Source of the DNA: CALMFQ01 sp964495595
GTDB taxonomy: Bacteria > Pseudomonadota > Gammaproteobacteria > Burkholderiales > SCOH01
Direction: 5' to 3'
Assembly: GCA_964495595.1 (NCBI GenBank)
Contig: CAZBWH010000058.1
Location: forward strand, 1-20,187
DNA: 20,187 bases
In this document: positions 1-7,221 of the stretch, piece by piece
Numbering within the stretch: position 1 is the stretch's first letter
Layout: every line of letters begins with the position of its first letter
Position numbers and translations under genes: made by a program
Notes under the pieces: model-generated
What the model was told of the DNA's origin: nothing
What the model saw: only the letters and a program-made list of their open reading frames with translations
The model's database searches: none

Positions 1-1292
1 GGGTGCGCCACCAGCCGCGCCAGAAAGTCGAGATTGGTGGTGAGGCCGACGATGCGGTATTGCGCCAGCGCTTGCGCCATGCGCTGCAGCGCTTGCTGAC
101 GGTTGGCGCCGTGCACGATCAGCTTGGCGATCATCGGGTCGTAATAGGGCGAGATTTCGTCGCCGGCGACGATGCTGCTGTCGATGCGCACCTGCGCGGT
201 TTGCGGCGGCAGGCGCAGCTGGCGGATGTGGCCGATGGCGGGCAGGAAGTCCTTGTCCGGGTCTTCGGCGTAGATGCGCACTTCGATGGCGTGGCCGTTG
301 ATCGCCAGTTGCTGTTGCGCCAGCGGCAGCGGCTCGCCGGAGGCAACGCGCAATTGCCATTCGACCAGGTCCTGGCCGGTGATGGCCTCGGTAACCGGGT
401 GCTCCACCTGCAGCCGGGTGTTCATTTCCATGAAATAGAACTGGCCGCTGAGGGTGTCGAAAATGAATTCGACGGTGCCGGCGCCGACGTAACCAATCGC
501 CTTGGCGGCGTTGACCGCGGCGTTGCCCATCATTTCGCGCTGCTGCTGGCTCAGGCCGGGGGCCGGGGCTTCTTCCAGTACTTTTTGATGGCGGCGCTGC
601 ACCGAGCAGTCGCGCTCGAACAGGTAGACACAGTTGCCGTGGCGGTCGGCAAACACCTGGATTTCGATGTGGCGCGGCTGAGTCAGGTATTTTTCCACCA
701 GCACCTGGTCGTCGCCGAACGATGCCTGAGCCTCGCGTTTGGCCGAAGCGAGCTGGCTGGCGAAATCGGCCGACGATTCGGCAACTTTCATGCCTTTGCC
801 GCCACCGCCGGCGCTGGCCTTGATTAAAACCGGGTAGCCGATGGCGTCGGCGGCCTGCTGCAAGGTGGCCGGGTCTTGATCCAGGCCGTGATAACCCGGC
901 ACCAGCGGTACCTGCGCCTGTTCCATCAGCCGCTTGGCGGCGGATTTCGAACCCATTGCCGCAATCGCGCTGGCCGGCGGGCCGATGAACACCAGGCCGG
1001 CAGCGGCCACGGCAGCGGCGAAGTCTTCGTTTTCCGAGAGAAAGCCGTAACCGGGGTGGATCGCCTGCGCGCCGCTTTGTTGGGCGATTTCGATGATGCG
1101 ATCAGCACGCAGATACGATTCGCGGGCTGGCGCCGGGCCGAGCAGCCAGGCTTCGTCGGCTTGTAAAACGTGCTGGGCGTTGGCGTCGGCTTCGGAATAA
1201 ACGGCGACGGTGGCGATGCCAAGCTGGCGGCAGGTGCGGATCACGCGGCAGGCGATTTCGCCACGGTTAGCAATAAGAATCTTGTTAAACAT
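1..1292 (-). CDS. liuD: Methylcrotonyl-CoA carboxylase alpha subunit (biotin carboxylase part), C-terminus beyond window
   Basis: Biotin-carboxylase subunit of methylcrotonyl-CoA carboxylase, the ATP- and bicarbonate-dependent step of leucine breakdown that turns 3-methylcrotonyl-CoA into 3-methylglutaconyl-CoA. Only the first 430 codons are present; the family is about 660-670 residues, so the C-terminal biotin-carrier domain (lysine in an AMKM-type motif) lies off the left edge. The protein opens MFNKILIANRGEIACRVIRT, the classic biotin-carboxylase start. A glycine-rich ATP-grasp loop (GGGGKGM) sits near residues 162-168 and the catalytic stretch EMNTRLQVEHPVTE near 287-300. GAGG about 10 nt upstream of the ATG can serve as ribosome binding site. 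Assignment to methylcrotonyl-CoA rather than acetyl-, propionyl- or geranyl-CoA carboxylase rests mainly on the neighbouring liuABC genes; the enzyme family itself is certain. Confidence 0.93.
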   Translation of the reverse strand, partial: MFNKILIANRGEIACRVIRTCRQLGIATVAVYSEADANAQHVLQADEAWLLGPAPARESYLRADRIIEIAQQSGAQAIHPGYGFLSENEDFAAAVAAAGLVFIGPPASAIAAMGSKSAAKRLMEQAQVPLVPGYHGLDQDPATLQQAADAIGYPVLIKASAGGGGKGMKVAESSADFASQLASAKREAQASFGDDQVLVEKYLTQPRHIEIQVFADRHGNCVYLFERDCSVQRRHQKVLEEAPAPGLSQQQREMMGNAAVNAAKAIGYVGAGTVEFIFDTLSGQFYFMEMNTRLQVEHPVTEAITGQDLVEWQLRVASGEPLPLAQQQLAINGHAIEVRIYAEDPDKDFLPAIGHIRQLRLPPQTAQVRIDSSIVAGDEISPYYDPMIAKLIVHGANRQQALQRMAQALAQYRIVGLTTNLDFLARLVAH

Positions 1293-1334
1293 GAGTGGCC
1301 TCGCGGCTGATCTGGCCGCTGAAAAACGGGTAGG

Positions 1335-1392
1335 GTGGGCAACTTGCTGCCCACGCGGGGGAATATCGATTCGGTGGGCAATGCTTGCCCAC
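1335..1392. repeat. Tandem pair of GTGGGCA hairpins (dispersed-repeat type)
   Basis: GTGGGCA at 1335-1341 pairs with TGCCCAC at 1348-1354. A second unit has GTGGGCAA at 1374-1381 pairing with TTGCCCAC at 1385-1392 across a 3-nt loop. The two units share the motif and flank an AT-richer spacer. Such GTGGGCAA/TTGCCCAC hairpins resemble intergenic dispersed repeats of Proteobacteria. There is no T-tract, so a terminator role is unlikely. Confidence 0.6.
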
Positions 1393-1410
1393 GCTACGGG
1401 CTACGACCCC

Positions 1411-1474
1411 CCCCTCTCCCCAACCCCTCTCCCGCAAGGGGCGAGGGGCTTTTCTCCCTTCTCCCCTTGCGGGA
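1411..1474. repeat. CCCCTCTCCC palindromic repeat
   Basis: CCCCTCTCCC at 1424-1433, a GCAA loop, then GGGGCGAGGGG at 1438-1448 form a strong hairpin followed on the plus strand by CTTTT. Related pyrimidine blocks flank it (1411-1420 and 1454-1466). This resembles a widespread small intergenic repeat of Proteobacteria. On the plus strand it looks like an intrinsic terminator, but no plus-strand gene lies upstream, so it is better read as a repeat. Confidence 0.55.
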
Positions 1475-1591
1475 TGCGCAGCGACTTGGCGGGCACAAAG
1501 TGGCAGCCTAGTCGAATGCTTAGGAGTTTCATCAGAAGGGCTGGGGATGAGAGGTAGGATTTCAGTCTGACCTACAATAGCTACAGATAAA

Positions 1592-1667
1592 CCTGCCCTG
1601 CAGACCGCATCCATATTGGCTTGCAGCCTTGCCTGCAGGCCAATGCCAGAGCGGCTTGCAGGGCAGG
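1592..1667. repeat. Nested inverted repeat just downstream of liuC
   Basis: CCTGCCCTGCA at 1592-1602 is the exact reverse complement of TGCAGGGCAGG at 1657-1667. Inside it, ATTGGCTTGCAG at 1615-1626 matches the complement of CTGCAGGCCAAT at 1633-1644 at 11 of 12 positions, with a 6-nt loop. The result is a two-level stem ending 19 bp before the liuC stop. It could stabilise or process the liu mRNA, or be a tiny mobile repeat. There is no T-tract. Confidence 0.6.
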
Positions 1668-1685
1668 GGAATATTACAGCTACGC

Positions 1686-2474
1686 TCACTTTGGCTTGAC
1701 CCAGCCCGGCTGGCGCTTCTGCAGGAAGGCGCTGACGCCTTCGCGGCCTTCGTCGCTGCTGCGGATGCGGGCGATGCGTTGGGCGGTTTCGTCGATCAGC
1801 CCTGCGTCGATGGTCTGATGCGCGACGCGGCCGATCAGCATCTTGGCTGCGGCCATTGCGTGCGGGCCGTTGGCCAGCAGCTGGTCGAGCAGTTTGCCGA
1901 TGTAGCTGTCGAGTTCGTCGCGGTCCAGTACTTCATGCACCAGCCCGAGTTGTTTTGCCGTGTCGGCATCGAAACGCTCGCCGCTGACGAAATAGCGCCG
2001 CGCCGCCGATACGCCGATCTTGCCTAGCACATACGGGCTGATTACCGCTGGAATCAGGCCCAGCTTGACTTCGGTAAGTGCGAACGTGGCGTTGTCGCTG
2101 GCGATGGCGATGTCGCAGCACGCCACCAGCCCGACGCCGCCGCCATAGGCCGCGCCCTGCACGCGGGCGACGGTCGGCACCAGCATGCTGTTCAGCGTGT
2201 GCATCAGCGCAGCCAGCGCGCGCGAATCGGCGAAATTCTCCGCTTCGTTGTAATGCGCCATGCGCTGCATCCAGTTCAGGTCGGCGCCGGCTGAGAAGCT
2301 TTTGCCGTTGGCAGCGAGCACGACTACCCGCACGGCAGGGTTGTCGTTCAGCTGTTGCAGCGTGGTTGTGAGCTCGGCGATCAGCGCGTCGTCGAAGGCA
2401 TTGTGCAGCTCCGGGCGATTCAGCCGCAGTTCGGCAACGCCACGGTGGTCGATGGTTACCAGCAGATTGGCCAA
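1686..2474 (-). CDS. liuC: Methylglutaconyl-CoA hydratase (enoyl-CoA hydratase family)
   Basis: Crotonase-fold enzyme that hydrates 3-methylglutaconyl-CoA to HMG-CoA in leucine degradation. The frame is open further upstream, but I place the start at TTG (2474): AAGGAG lies 9 nt before it and the usual crotonase N-terminus (LLVTIDHRGVAELRLNRPE) begins there. This gives 262 residues, typical for the family. The CoA/oxyanion-hole segments are SAGADLNWM (residues 61-69) and AAYGGGVGL (108-116), and E135 in LTEVKLGLIP matches the conserved catalytic glutamate. The GLIPAVISPYV stretch is typical of LiuC rather than fatty-acid crotonases. It lies between liuB and liuD and is separated from liuB by a 115-bp inverted repeat. 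Family certain; substrate inferred from context. Confidence 0.92.
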   Translation of the reverse strand: MANLLVTIDHRGVAELRLNRPELHNAFDDALIAELTTTLQQLNDNPAVRVVVLAANGKSFSAGADLNWMQRMAHYNEAENFADSRALAALMHTLNSMLVPTVARVQGAAYGGGVGLVACCDIAIASDNATFALTEVKLGLIPAVISPYVLGKIGVSAARRYFVSGERFDADTAKQLGLVHEVLDRDELDSYIGKLLDQLLANGPHAMAAAKMLIGRVAHQTIDAGLIDETAQRIARIRSSDEGREGVSAFLQKRQPGWVKPK

Positions 2475-2495
2475 GGTGTTTTGCTCCTTAAAAGC

Positions 2496-2610
2496 AACAC
2501 CTTGAACCACAGAGCACACAGAGAACACGGAGATTGCACAGAGAAAGTCTCAAAACGGTTTTCTCTGTGTTTCCTCTGCGTTCTCCGTGCTCTCTGTGGT
2601 TCAAGATGTT
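2496..2610. repeat. Long inverted repeat between liuB and liuC
   Basis: Arms 2496-2547 and 2559-2610 (52 nt each) are reverse complements at about 42 of 52 positions, with an 11-nt loop. The outer end is best conserved: CTTGAACCACAGAG against CTCTGTGGTTCAAG. Arms rich in ACACAGAGAA and TTCTCTGTG resemble a dispersed intergenic hairpin repeat known from many bacterial genomes. It fills almost the whole liuB-liuC gap and ends only 7 nt upstream of the liuC ribosome binding site, so the liu mRNA should carry a large stem there. Confidence 0.85.
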
Positions 2611-2619
2611 GCATTTGAC

Positions 2620-4227
2620 TTACATGCGGAATACGCCAAAGCGCGTCTGTTCGATCGGCGCATTCAGCGACGCCGACAACGCCAGCCCCAGCACCATGCG
2701 CGTATCCGCCGGGTCGATCACGCCGTCGTCCCACAGCCGCGCGCTGGCGTAATAGGGGTTGGACTGGCTGTCGAACTGGTCGCGGATCGGCTGCTTGATG
2801 GCGTTTTCTTCGTCGGCGCTGAGTGCCTGGCCCTGTTTTGCCAGCGCATCCTTGCGCACCTGCGCCATTACGCCGGCGGCCTGTTCGCCGCCCATCACCG
2901 AGATGCGCGCGTTCGGCCACATCCACAAAAAACGCGGGCTGTAGCCGCGGCCACACATGCCGTAGTTGCCGGCGCCAAAGCTGCCGCCGATGATGACGGT
3001 GAACTTCGGCACCTTGCTGGTGGCGACGGCGGTGACCATTTTTGCGCCGTCCTTGGCGATGCCGCCGGCTTCATATTTGCTGCCGACCATGAAGCCGGTG
3101 ATGTTCTGCAGGAACACCAGCGGAATGCCGCGCTGCGAGCAGAGTTCGATGAAATGCGCGCCTTTCAGGGCCGATTCGGAGAACAACACGCCGTTGTTGG
3201 CGAGAATTCCGACCGGGTAGCCGTGGATGTGGGCAAAGCCGCACACCAGCGTGGTGCCGTAGAGTTCCTTGAATTCGTCGAAGCGGCTGCCGTCCACCAA
3301 ACGCGCAATCACCTGGCGGATGTCGTAGGGCTTTTTCAGGTCGGTGGGAACGATGCCGTACAGTTCTTCGATCGGGTAGAGTGGTTCTTCCACCGGCTTG
3401 GCCTGAATCTGGCCGAGCTTCTGCCAATTGAGGTTGGCAACGATACGGCGCGCGGTGTCGAGCGCGTGGTGGTCGTTATGGGCGTAATAATCGACCACGC
3501 CGGAAGTGCGGGCGTGCACGTCCGCGCCGCCCAGCGCTTCGGCCGTCACTTCTTCGCCGGTGGCGGCTTTCACCAGCGGCGGCCCGGCGAGGAAGATGGT
3601 GCCCTGGTTCTTGACGATGATCGAGTAGTCCGACATTGCCGGCACATAAGCGCCGCCTGCGGTACAGGAGCCCATCACCACCGCCACTTGCGGCACGCCT
3701 TGCGCCGACAGATTGGCTTGGTTGAAGAAAATGCGGCCGAAGTGGTCGCGATCCGGAAACACTTCGTCCTGATTCGGCAGATTGGCGCCACCGGAATCGA
3801 CCAGCGCGATACACGGCAGGCGGTTCTGCGCGGCAATCTCCTGCGCGCGGAGATGTTTTTTCACGGTGATCGGGTAATAGGTGCCGCCTTTGACGGTGGC
3901 GTCGTTGGCGATGATCAGGCATTCGATGCCGGAAACGCGGCCGATGCCGGCAATCAGCCCGGCCGATGGCACCTGGTTGTCGTACATATCCCACGCAGCC
4001 AGTTGCGATAGCTCGAGAAACGGCGAGCCGGGGTCGAGCAGGGCGCGCACGCGGTCGCGTGGTAGCAGTTTGCCACGTGCCACATGGCGCTCGTTGGCCT
4101 TGGCGCCGCCGCCTTCGCGGATTCTGGCGACCTTGGCGCGCAGTTCGTCGACCAGTGCCTGCATCGCCGCAACATTGTTGCGGAATGGCTCGGAGCGGGC
4201 GTTGATGGTGTTGCGGATAACGTTCAT
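2620..4227 (-). CDS. liuB: Methylcrotonyl-CoA carboxylase beta subunit (carboxyltransferase)
   Basis: Carboxyltransferase subunit that moves the carboxyl group from carboxybiotin on LiuD to 3-methylcrotonyl-CoA. At 535 residues it is the usual length for MCC beta. Family blocks are clear: GGGAKANERHVARGKLLPRDR near 40-60, the N-domain acyl-CoA and oxyanion region with GSCTAGGAYVPAMSDY near 184-200, and the C-domain GGSFGAGNYGMCGRGYSPRF near 412-431 followed by the WPNARISVMG segment. Its ATG directly follows the TAG of the upstream acyl-CoA dehydrogenase with no gap and only a weak ribosome binding site (AGAG), which points to translational coupling. Propionyl-CoA carboxylase beta is related, but the sequence blocks and neighbours favour MCC. 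Confidence 0.96.
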   Translation of the reverse strand: MNVIRNTINARSEPFRNNVAAMQALVDELRAKVARIREGGGAKANERHVARGKLLPRDRVRALLDPGSPFLELSQLAAWDMYDNQVPSAGLIAGIGRVSGIECLIIANDATVKGGTYYPITVKKHLRAQEIAAQNRLPCIALVDSGGANLPNQDEVFPDRDHFGRIFFNQANLSAQGVPQVAVVMGSCTAGGAYVPAMSDYSIIVKNQGTIFLAGPPLVKAATGEEVTAEALGGADVHARTSGVVDYYAHNDHHALDTARRIVANLNWQKLGQIQAKPVEEPLYPIEELYGIVPTDLKKPYDIRQVIARLVDGSRFDEFKELYGTTLVCGFAHIHGYPVGILANNGVLFSESALKGAHFIELCSQRGIPLVFLQNITGFMVGSKYEAGGIAKDGAKMVTAVATSKVPKFTVIIGGSFGAGNYGMCGRGYSPRFLWMWPNARISVMGGEQAAGVMAQVRKDALAKQGQALSADEENAIKQPIRDQFDSQSNPYYASARLWDDGVIDPADTRMVLGLALSASLNAPIEQTRFGVFRM

Positions 4228-5364
4228 CTATTCGTTCTCTAACGCTCTGCTGATCACCAGCTTCTGGATATCGCTGGTGCCTTCGTAAATCTGGGTAACC
4301 CGCACGTCGCGGTAGATGCGTTCGACCGGAAAATCGCTCAGGTAGCCGTAGCCGCCGAGTGTCTGCAGTGCAGCGGAGCAGACGCGCTCGGCCATTTCCG
4401 AGGCAAACAGCTTGGCCATCGAAGCATGTTTCAGCGCCGGTTCGCCGGCATCTTTCAGCGCAGCGGCGTGCCACACAAGCTGCCGCGCGGCTTCGATCTG
4501 TGTCGCCATTTCCGCCAGGCGGAACGCGACGGATTGATGCTCGAAAATCTTCTTGCCGAAGCTTTCGCGCTCTTTGCTGTAGCGCAGCGCGCATTCGTAA
4601 GCGGCACGCGCCATGCCGACACTTTGCGCGGCAATGCCGATGCGGCCGGATTCCAGGTTGGCCAGCGCGATGCGGTAGCCGTCGCCAGCCTCACCCAGCA
4701 TGGCGCTGACCGGCACCCGGCAGTTGTCGAGCACGATTTGCGCCGTGTCCGAGCAGCGCTGGCCGAGCTTGTCTTCTACCCGCGCCACGATGAAACCGGC
4801 GTTGCTGGTGGGCACCAGAAAAGCGCTGATGCCGTTTTTACCCGCAGCCGGGTCGGTTACCGCAAATACAATGGCCAGGCTGGCGTTGTTGCCAGTGGTA
4901 ATGAATTGCTTGCTGCCATTGAGCACGTAGTGATTGCCCGTGCGGGTCGCACGGGTCTTGATCGAGGCCGCATCTGATCCGGCCTGCGGCTCGGTCAGGC
5001 AGAAACACCCCAGTTGCGTGCCGGCAGCCAGCGCTGGCAGCCATTGCTGGCGTTGGGCTGCCGAGCCGAACTGAAGCAAGGGGCCACACACCACCGAATT
5101 ATTGACTGAGACAATGGTAGATACCGCGCCGTCTCCTGCGCCAAGCTCTTCCAGTACCAGCGCCATGCTCAGGTAATCCAGCCCGGCACCACCGTATTCG
5201 GCGGGCACCAGCATCCCCAGCAAGCCCATTGCGCCCAGTTCGTGCAGTTCGTCGTGAGGAAAAGCCTTGGCCTGATCGCGCAAACTGGCCGACGGCGCCA
5301 GTTTTTCGCGGGCAAACCGGCGCACACTGTCACGAATGGCCTGATGTTCAGCAGTCAGTAACAT
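4228..5364 (-). CDS. Acyl-CoA dehydrogenase, short/branched-chain type, within liu operon
   Basis: FAD-dependent acyl-CoA dehydrogenase of 378 residues, the usual family length. It has the N-terminal helical domain, the FAD/substrate segment CFCLTEPQAGSDAASIKT, the LNGSKQFITTGNNA block, and the C-terminal QTLGGYGYLSDFPVERIYRD segment. The presumed catalytic base is E361 in IYEGTSDIQ, the position used by short- and medium-chain enzymes, unlike LiuA next door. It therefore probably acts on a short or 2-methyl-branched acyl-CoA, for example butyryl-, isobutyryl- or 2-methylbutyryl-CoA. It sits between liuA (62 bp upstream) and liuB (stop TAG immediately adjacent to the liuB ATG), so it is co-expressed with leucine degradation. 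Not part of the minimal liu set; exact substrate unknown. Confidence 0.9.
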   Translation of the reverse strand: MLLTAEHQAIRDSVRRFAREKLAPSASLRDQAKAFPHDELHELGAMGLLGMLVPAEYGGAGLDYLSMALVLEELGAGDGAVSTIVSVNNSVVCGPLLQFGSAAQRQQWLPALAAGTQLGCFCLTEPQAGSDAASIKTRATRTGNHYVLNGSKQFITTGNNASLAIVFAVTDPAAGKNGISAFLVPTSNAGFIVARVEDKLGQRCSDTAQIVLDNCRVPVSAMLGEAGDGYRIALANLESGRIGIAAQSVGMARAAYECALRYSKERESFGKKIFEHQSVAFRLAEMATQIEAARQLVWHAAALKDAGEPALKHASMAKLFASEMAERVCSAALQTLGGYGYLSDFPVERIYRDVRVTQIYEGTSDIQKLVISRALENE

Positions 5365-5426
5365 GGTAGGGCTCGCAAATCGGCTGGGGCAGGATGCTTT
5401 TCATTGTAGCCATTGCCAGACAACCT

Positions 5427-6590
5427 TCAGCGGGTCTCGTTGAATAGCTCGCGGCCAATCAGCATGCGGCGGATTTCGCTGGTGCCGGCACCGATTTCGT
5501 ACAGCTTGGCATCGCGCCACAGGCGGCCGGTGGCATAGTCATTGATGTAGCCGTTGCCGCCCAGCGTCTGGATTGCTTCGCCGGCCATCCAGGTGGCTTT
5601 TTCGGCGGCATACAGAATTGCACCGGCGGCATCCTTGCGCGTGGTCTCGCCGCGATCCAGTGCCGCACCCACCGCGTAGACGTAAGCGCGGCAGGCCGAC
5701 AGTGTCGAATACATATCCGCCAGCTTGCCCTGCATCAGCTGGAATTCGCCGATCGGGGTATCGAACTGTTTGCGTTCGTGCACGTAGGGCACCACCACGT
5801 CCATACACGCCTGCATGATGCCGAGCGGGCCGCCGGCAAGCACTGCGCGTTCGTAATCGAGGCCGCTCATCAATACGTTGACGCCTTTGCCGACTTCGCC
5901 GAGCACGTTTTCTGCCGGCACTTCGCAGTCGTCAAAAAACAGCGGGGCAGTGTTGGAGCCGCGCATGCCGAGCTTGTCCAGCTTGTTGCCGGTACTGAAA
6001 CCCTTGAAACCCTTTTCGATGATGAAGGCGGTCATGCCGCGCGGGCCGGCGCTGAGGTCGGTTTTGGCGTACACCACCAGAGTGTCGGCATCCGGGCCGT
6101 TGGTGATCCACATCTTGCTGCCGTTGAGGATGTAACGGTCGCCTTGTCTATCGGCGCGCAATTTCATTGATACCACATCCGACCCGGCATTCGGTTCGCT
6201 CATCGCCAGTGCGCCGACGTGTTCGCCGGAAATCAGCTTCGGCAGGTATTTCTGCTTCTGTGCCTCATTGCCGTTGCGGCGGATCTGGTTGACGCACAGG
6301 TTCGAATGCGCGCCGTAGGACAGCGCCACCGACGCCGAGCCACGGCTGATTTCTTCCATTGCTACGATATGCGCCAGATAGCCCAGTCCGGCGCCGCCGC
6401 ATTTCTCTTCCACCGTCAGCCCCAGTAGCCCCATGTCACCCAGCTTGCGCCACATGTCCATCGGAAATTCATTGCTGCTGTCGATGCTGGCAGCGCGGGG
6501 CGCTAGCTCTTTGGCCACAAACTGTTGCACGCTGTTGCGCAGCAGGTCGATGTTCTCGCCAAGAGCAAAATTGAGGCTAGGGTAGTGCAT
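5427..6590 (-). CDS. liuA: Isovaleryl-CoA dehydrogenase
   Basis: First committed enzyme of leucine catabolism, oxidising isovaleryl-CoA to 3-methylcrotonyl-CoA with FAD and passing electrons to ETF. The frame extends 31 codons upstream, but the start at 6590 is preferred: GAGGAG lies 8 nt before this ATG and the mature start MHYPSLNFALGENIDLLR is typical. This gives 387 residues. The catalytic glutamate is E247 in LDYERAVLAGGP, the helix-G position characteristic of isovaleryl-CoA dehydrogenases, while the position used by other family members is alanine in EIGAGTSEIRR. This swap is strong evidence for the specific assignment. It is the first enzyme gene after liuR and is preceded by a promoter-like site with a palindromic operator candidate. 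Confidence 0.96.
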   Translation of the reverse strand: MHYPSLNFALGENIDLLRNSVQQFVAKELAPRAASIDSSNEFPMDMWRKLGDMGLLGLTVEEKCGGAGLGYLAHIVAMEEISRGSASVALSYGAHSNLCVNQIRRNGNEAQKQKYLPKLISGEHVGALAMSEPNAGSDVVSMKLRADRQGDRYILNGSKMWITNGPDADTLVVYAKTDLSAGPRGMTAFIIEKGFKGFSTGNKLDKLGMRGSNTAPLFFDDCEVPAENVLGEVGKGVNVLMSGLDYERAVLAGGPLGIMQACMDVVVPYVHERKQFDTPIGEFQLMQGKLADMYSTLSACRAYVYAVGAALDRGETTRKDAAGAILYAAEKATWMAGEAIQTLGGNGYINDYATGRLWRDAKLYEIGAGTSEIRRMLIGRELFNETR

Positions 6591-6642
6591 GGGAAGGCTC
6601 CTCGGATGGGTGTAAAAGCGCGGGCCGACTGGCTGCGTCGGC

Positions 6643-6671
6643 ATGGTATTGGCAGTTGACGTTAACGTCAA
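6643..6671 (-). promoter_or_regulatory. Putative liuA promoter
   Basis: Reading the minus strand, TTGACG (6671-6666) is a near-consensus -35 box, followed after 17 nt by TACCAT (6648-6643) as a modest -10 box (4 of 6). Transcription would start about 45 nt upstream of the liuA ATG. The -35 box lies inside a 16-bp palindrome, which suggests repression by the adjacent MerR-type regulator. Predicted by eye only. Confidence 0.5.
6656..6671. promoter_or_regulatory. Candidate LiuR operator, perfect 16-bp palindrome
   Basis: TTGACGTTAACGTCAA is perfectly self-complementary and lies 32 bp downstream of the liuR stop and 66 bp upstream of the liuA ATG. LiuR regulators of Proteobacteria recognise palindromes with ACGT-type half sites, from general knowledge of the family, and this fits well in sequence and position. 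It covers the -35 box of the putative liuA promoter. I saw no second copy elsewhere in the window. Confidence 0.65.
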
Positions 6672-6702
6672 TTTGTACGTCATAAATTCCGGTCAGCAAC
6701 GA

Positions 6703-7116
6703 TCAATCATGATCCAGCAATTCCTTGGCCTGCCGCGCCAGCGAATCCATTTCGCTCAGCAGGGCCTCGATGTCGGCTTTTTGTGCTTCCAGTGCTTCGC
6801 GCTTGGCCGACAGGGCGTTCAGTAACTCGCGCAACTGGGGCTTTTCGTCCTGGGCGTGATCGTACAGGTCCAGCAGGTAACGGATTTCGCCCAGCGCAAA
6901 CCCCAGCCGCTTGCCACGCAGGATCAGCGTCAGCCGCACCCGGTCCCGTTTACGGTAAATGCGTGTGCGGCCTCGCCGTTCCGGAGTCAGCAAGCCCTCG
7001 TCTTCGTAAAAACGAATGGTGCGTGTCGTGACATCGAATTCACGCGCCAGATCGGTAATGGAATAGGTAGCTTCGTTGTCGGCATTCATCACAGGGTCAA
7101 TTGCAGTCTGGGTCAT
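6703..7116 (-). CDS. liuR: MerR-family regulator of leucine/isovalerate catabolism
   Basis: MerR-type transcription regulator of 137 residues. The N-terminal winged helix-turn-helix (YSITDLAREFDVTTRTIRFYEDEGLL, about residues 18-43, then the wing ERRGRTRIYRKRDRVRL) is followed by RGKRLGFALGEIRYLLDLYD and a long C-terminal coiled coil (about 95-135) for dimerisation. There are no cysteines for metal sensing, and the length fits LiuR, which responds to a branched-chain CoA metabolite rather than a metal. It is directly upstream of and co-directional with liuA, with an operator-like palindrome between them. The start is uncertain: ATG at 7116 or at 7089, neither with a clear ribosome binding site. 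The specific name rests on context plus sequence. Confidence 0.88.
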   Translation of the reverse strand: MTQTAIDPVMNADNEATYSITDLAREFDVTTRTIRFYEDEGLLTPERRGRTRIYRKRDRVRLTLILRGKRLGFALGEIRYLLDLYDHAQDEKPQLRELLNALSAKREALEAQKADIEALLSEMDSLARQAKELLDHD

Positions 7117-7221
7117 CGTCGGGGCATTTTATCGCAGCAGGGCGCATGTCGCACTGGCGCAACCGCCGCATCGGCTGCACAATAACCATCAATTAATGAC
7201 CAGAGAGTTAGTAAGCTACTT

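Larger units (their letters stand above)
1293..1685. other. 393-bp intergenic gap between liuC and liuD, filled with small repeats
   Basis: This gap between two co-directional operon genes holds no convincing gene. Its contents are two GTGGGCA hairpins, a CCCCTCTCCC-type pyrimidine/purine palindrome and a nested inverted repeat near liuC, each listed separately. Open frames crossing it have low-complexity translations and no ribosome binding site. The insertion of repeats probably explains the length, since the other liu genes are 0 to 145 bp apart. Confidence 0.7.

Noticed and set aside
3..827. Plus-strand open frame opposite liuD
   Set aside because: The minus strand encodes the biotin carboxylase with all motifs; the plus frame is histidine- and aspartate-rich shadow sequence.
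1424..1453. Intrinsic terminator on the plus strand
   Set aside because: The stem is followed by only four Ts and no plus-strand gene lies upstream; it fits a repeat better.
2587..4011. Long plus-strand open frame (474 codons) opposite liuB
   Set aside because: It is antisense to the unmistakable liuB, has no ribosome binding site and a composition typical of a GC-rich shadow frame.
3476..4594. Minus-strand open frame of 372 codons across liuB and the upstream dehydrogenase
   Set aside because: Arginine-rich alternative frame crossing two real genes.
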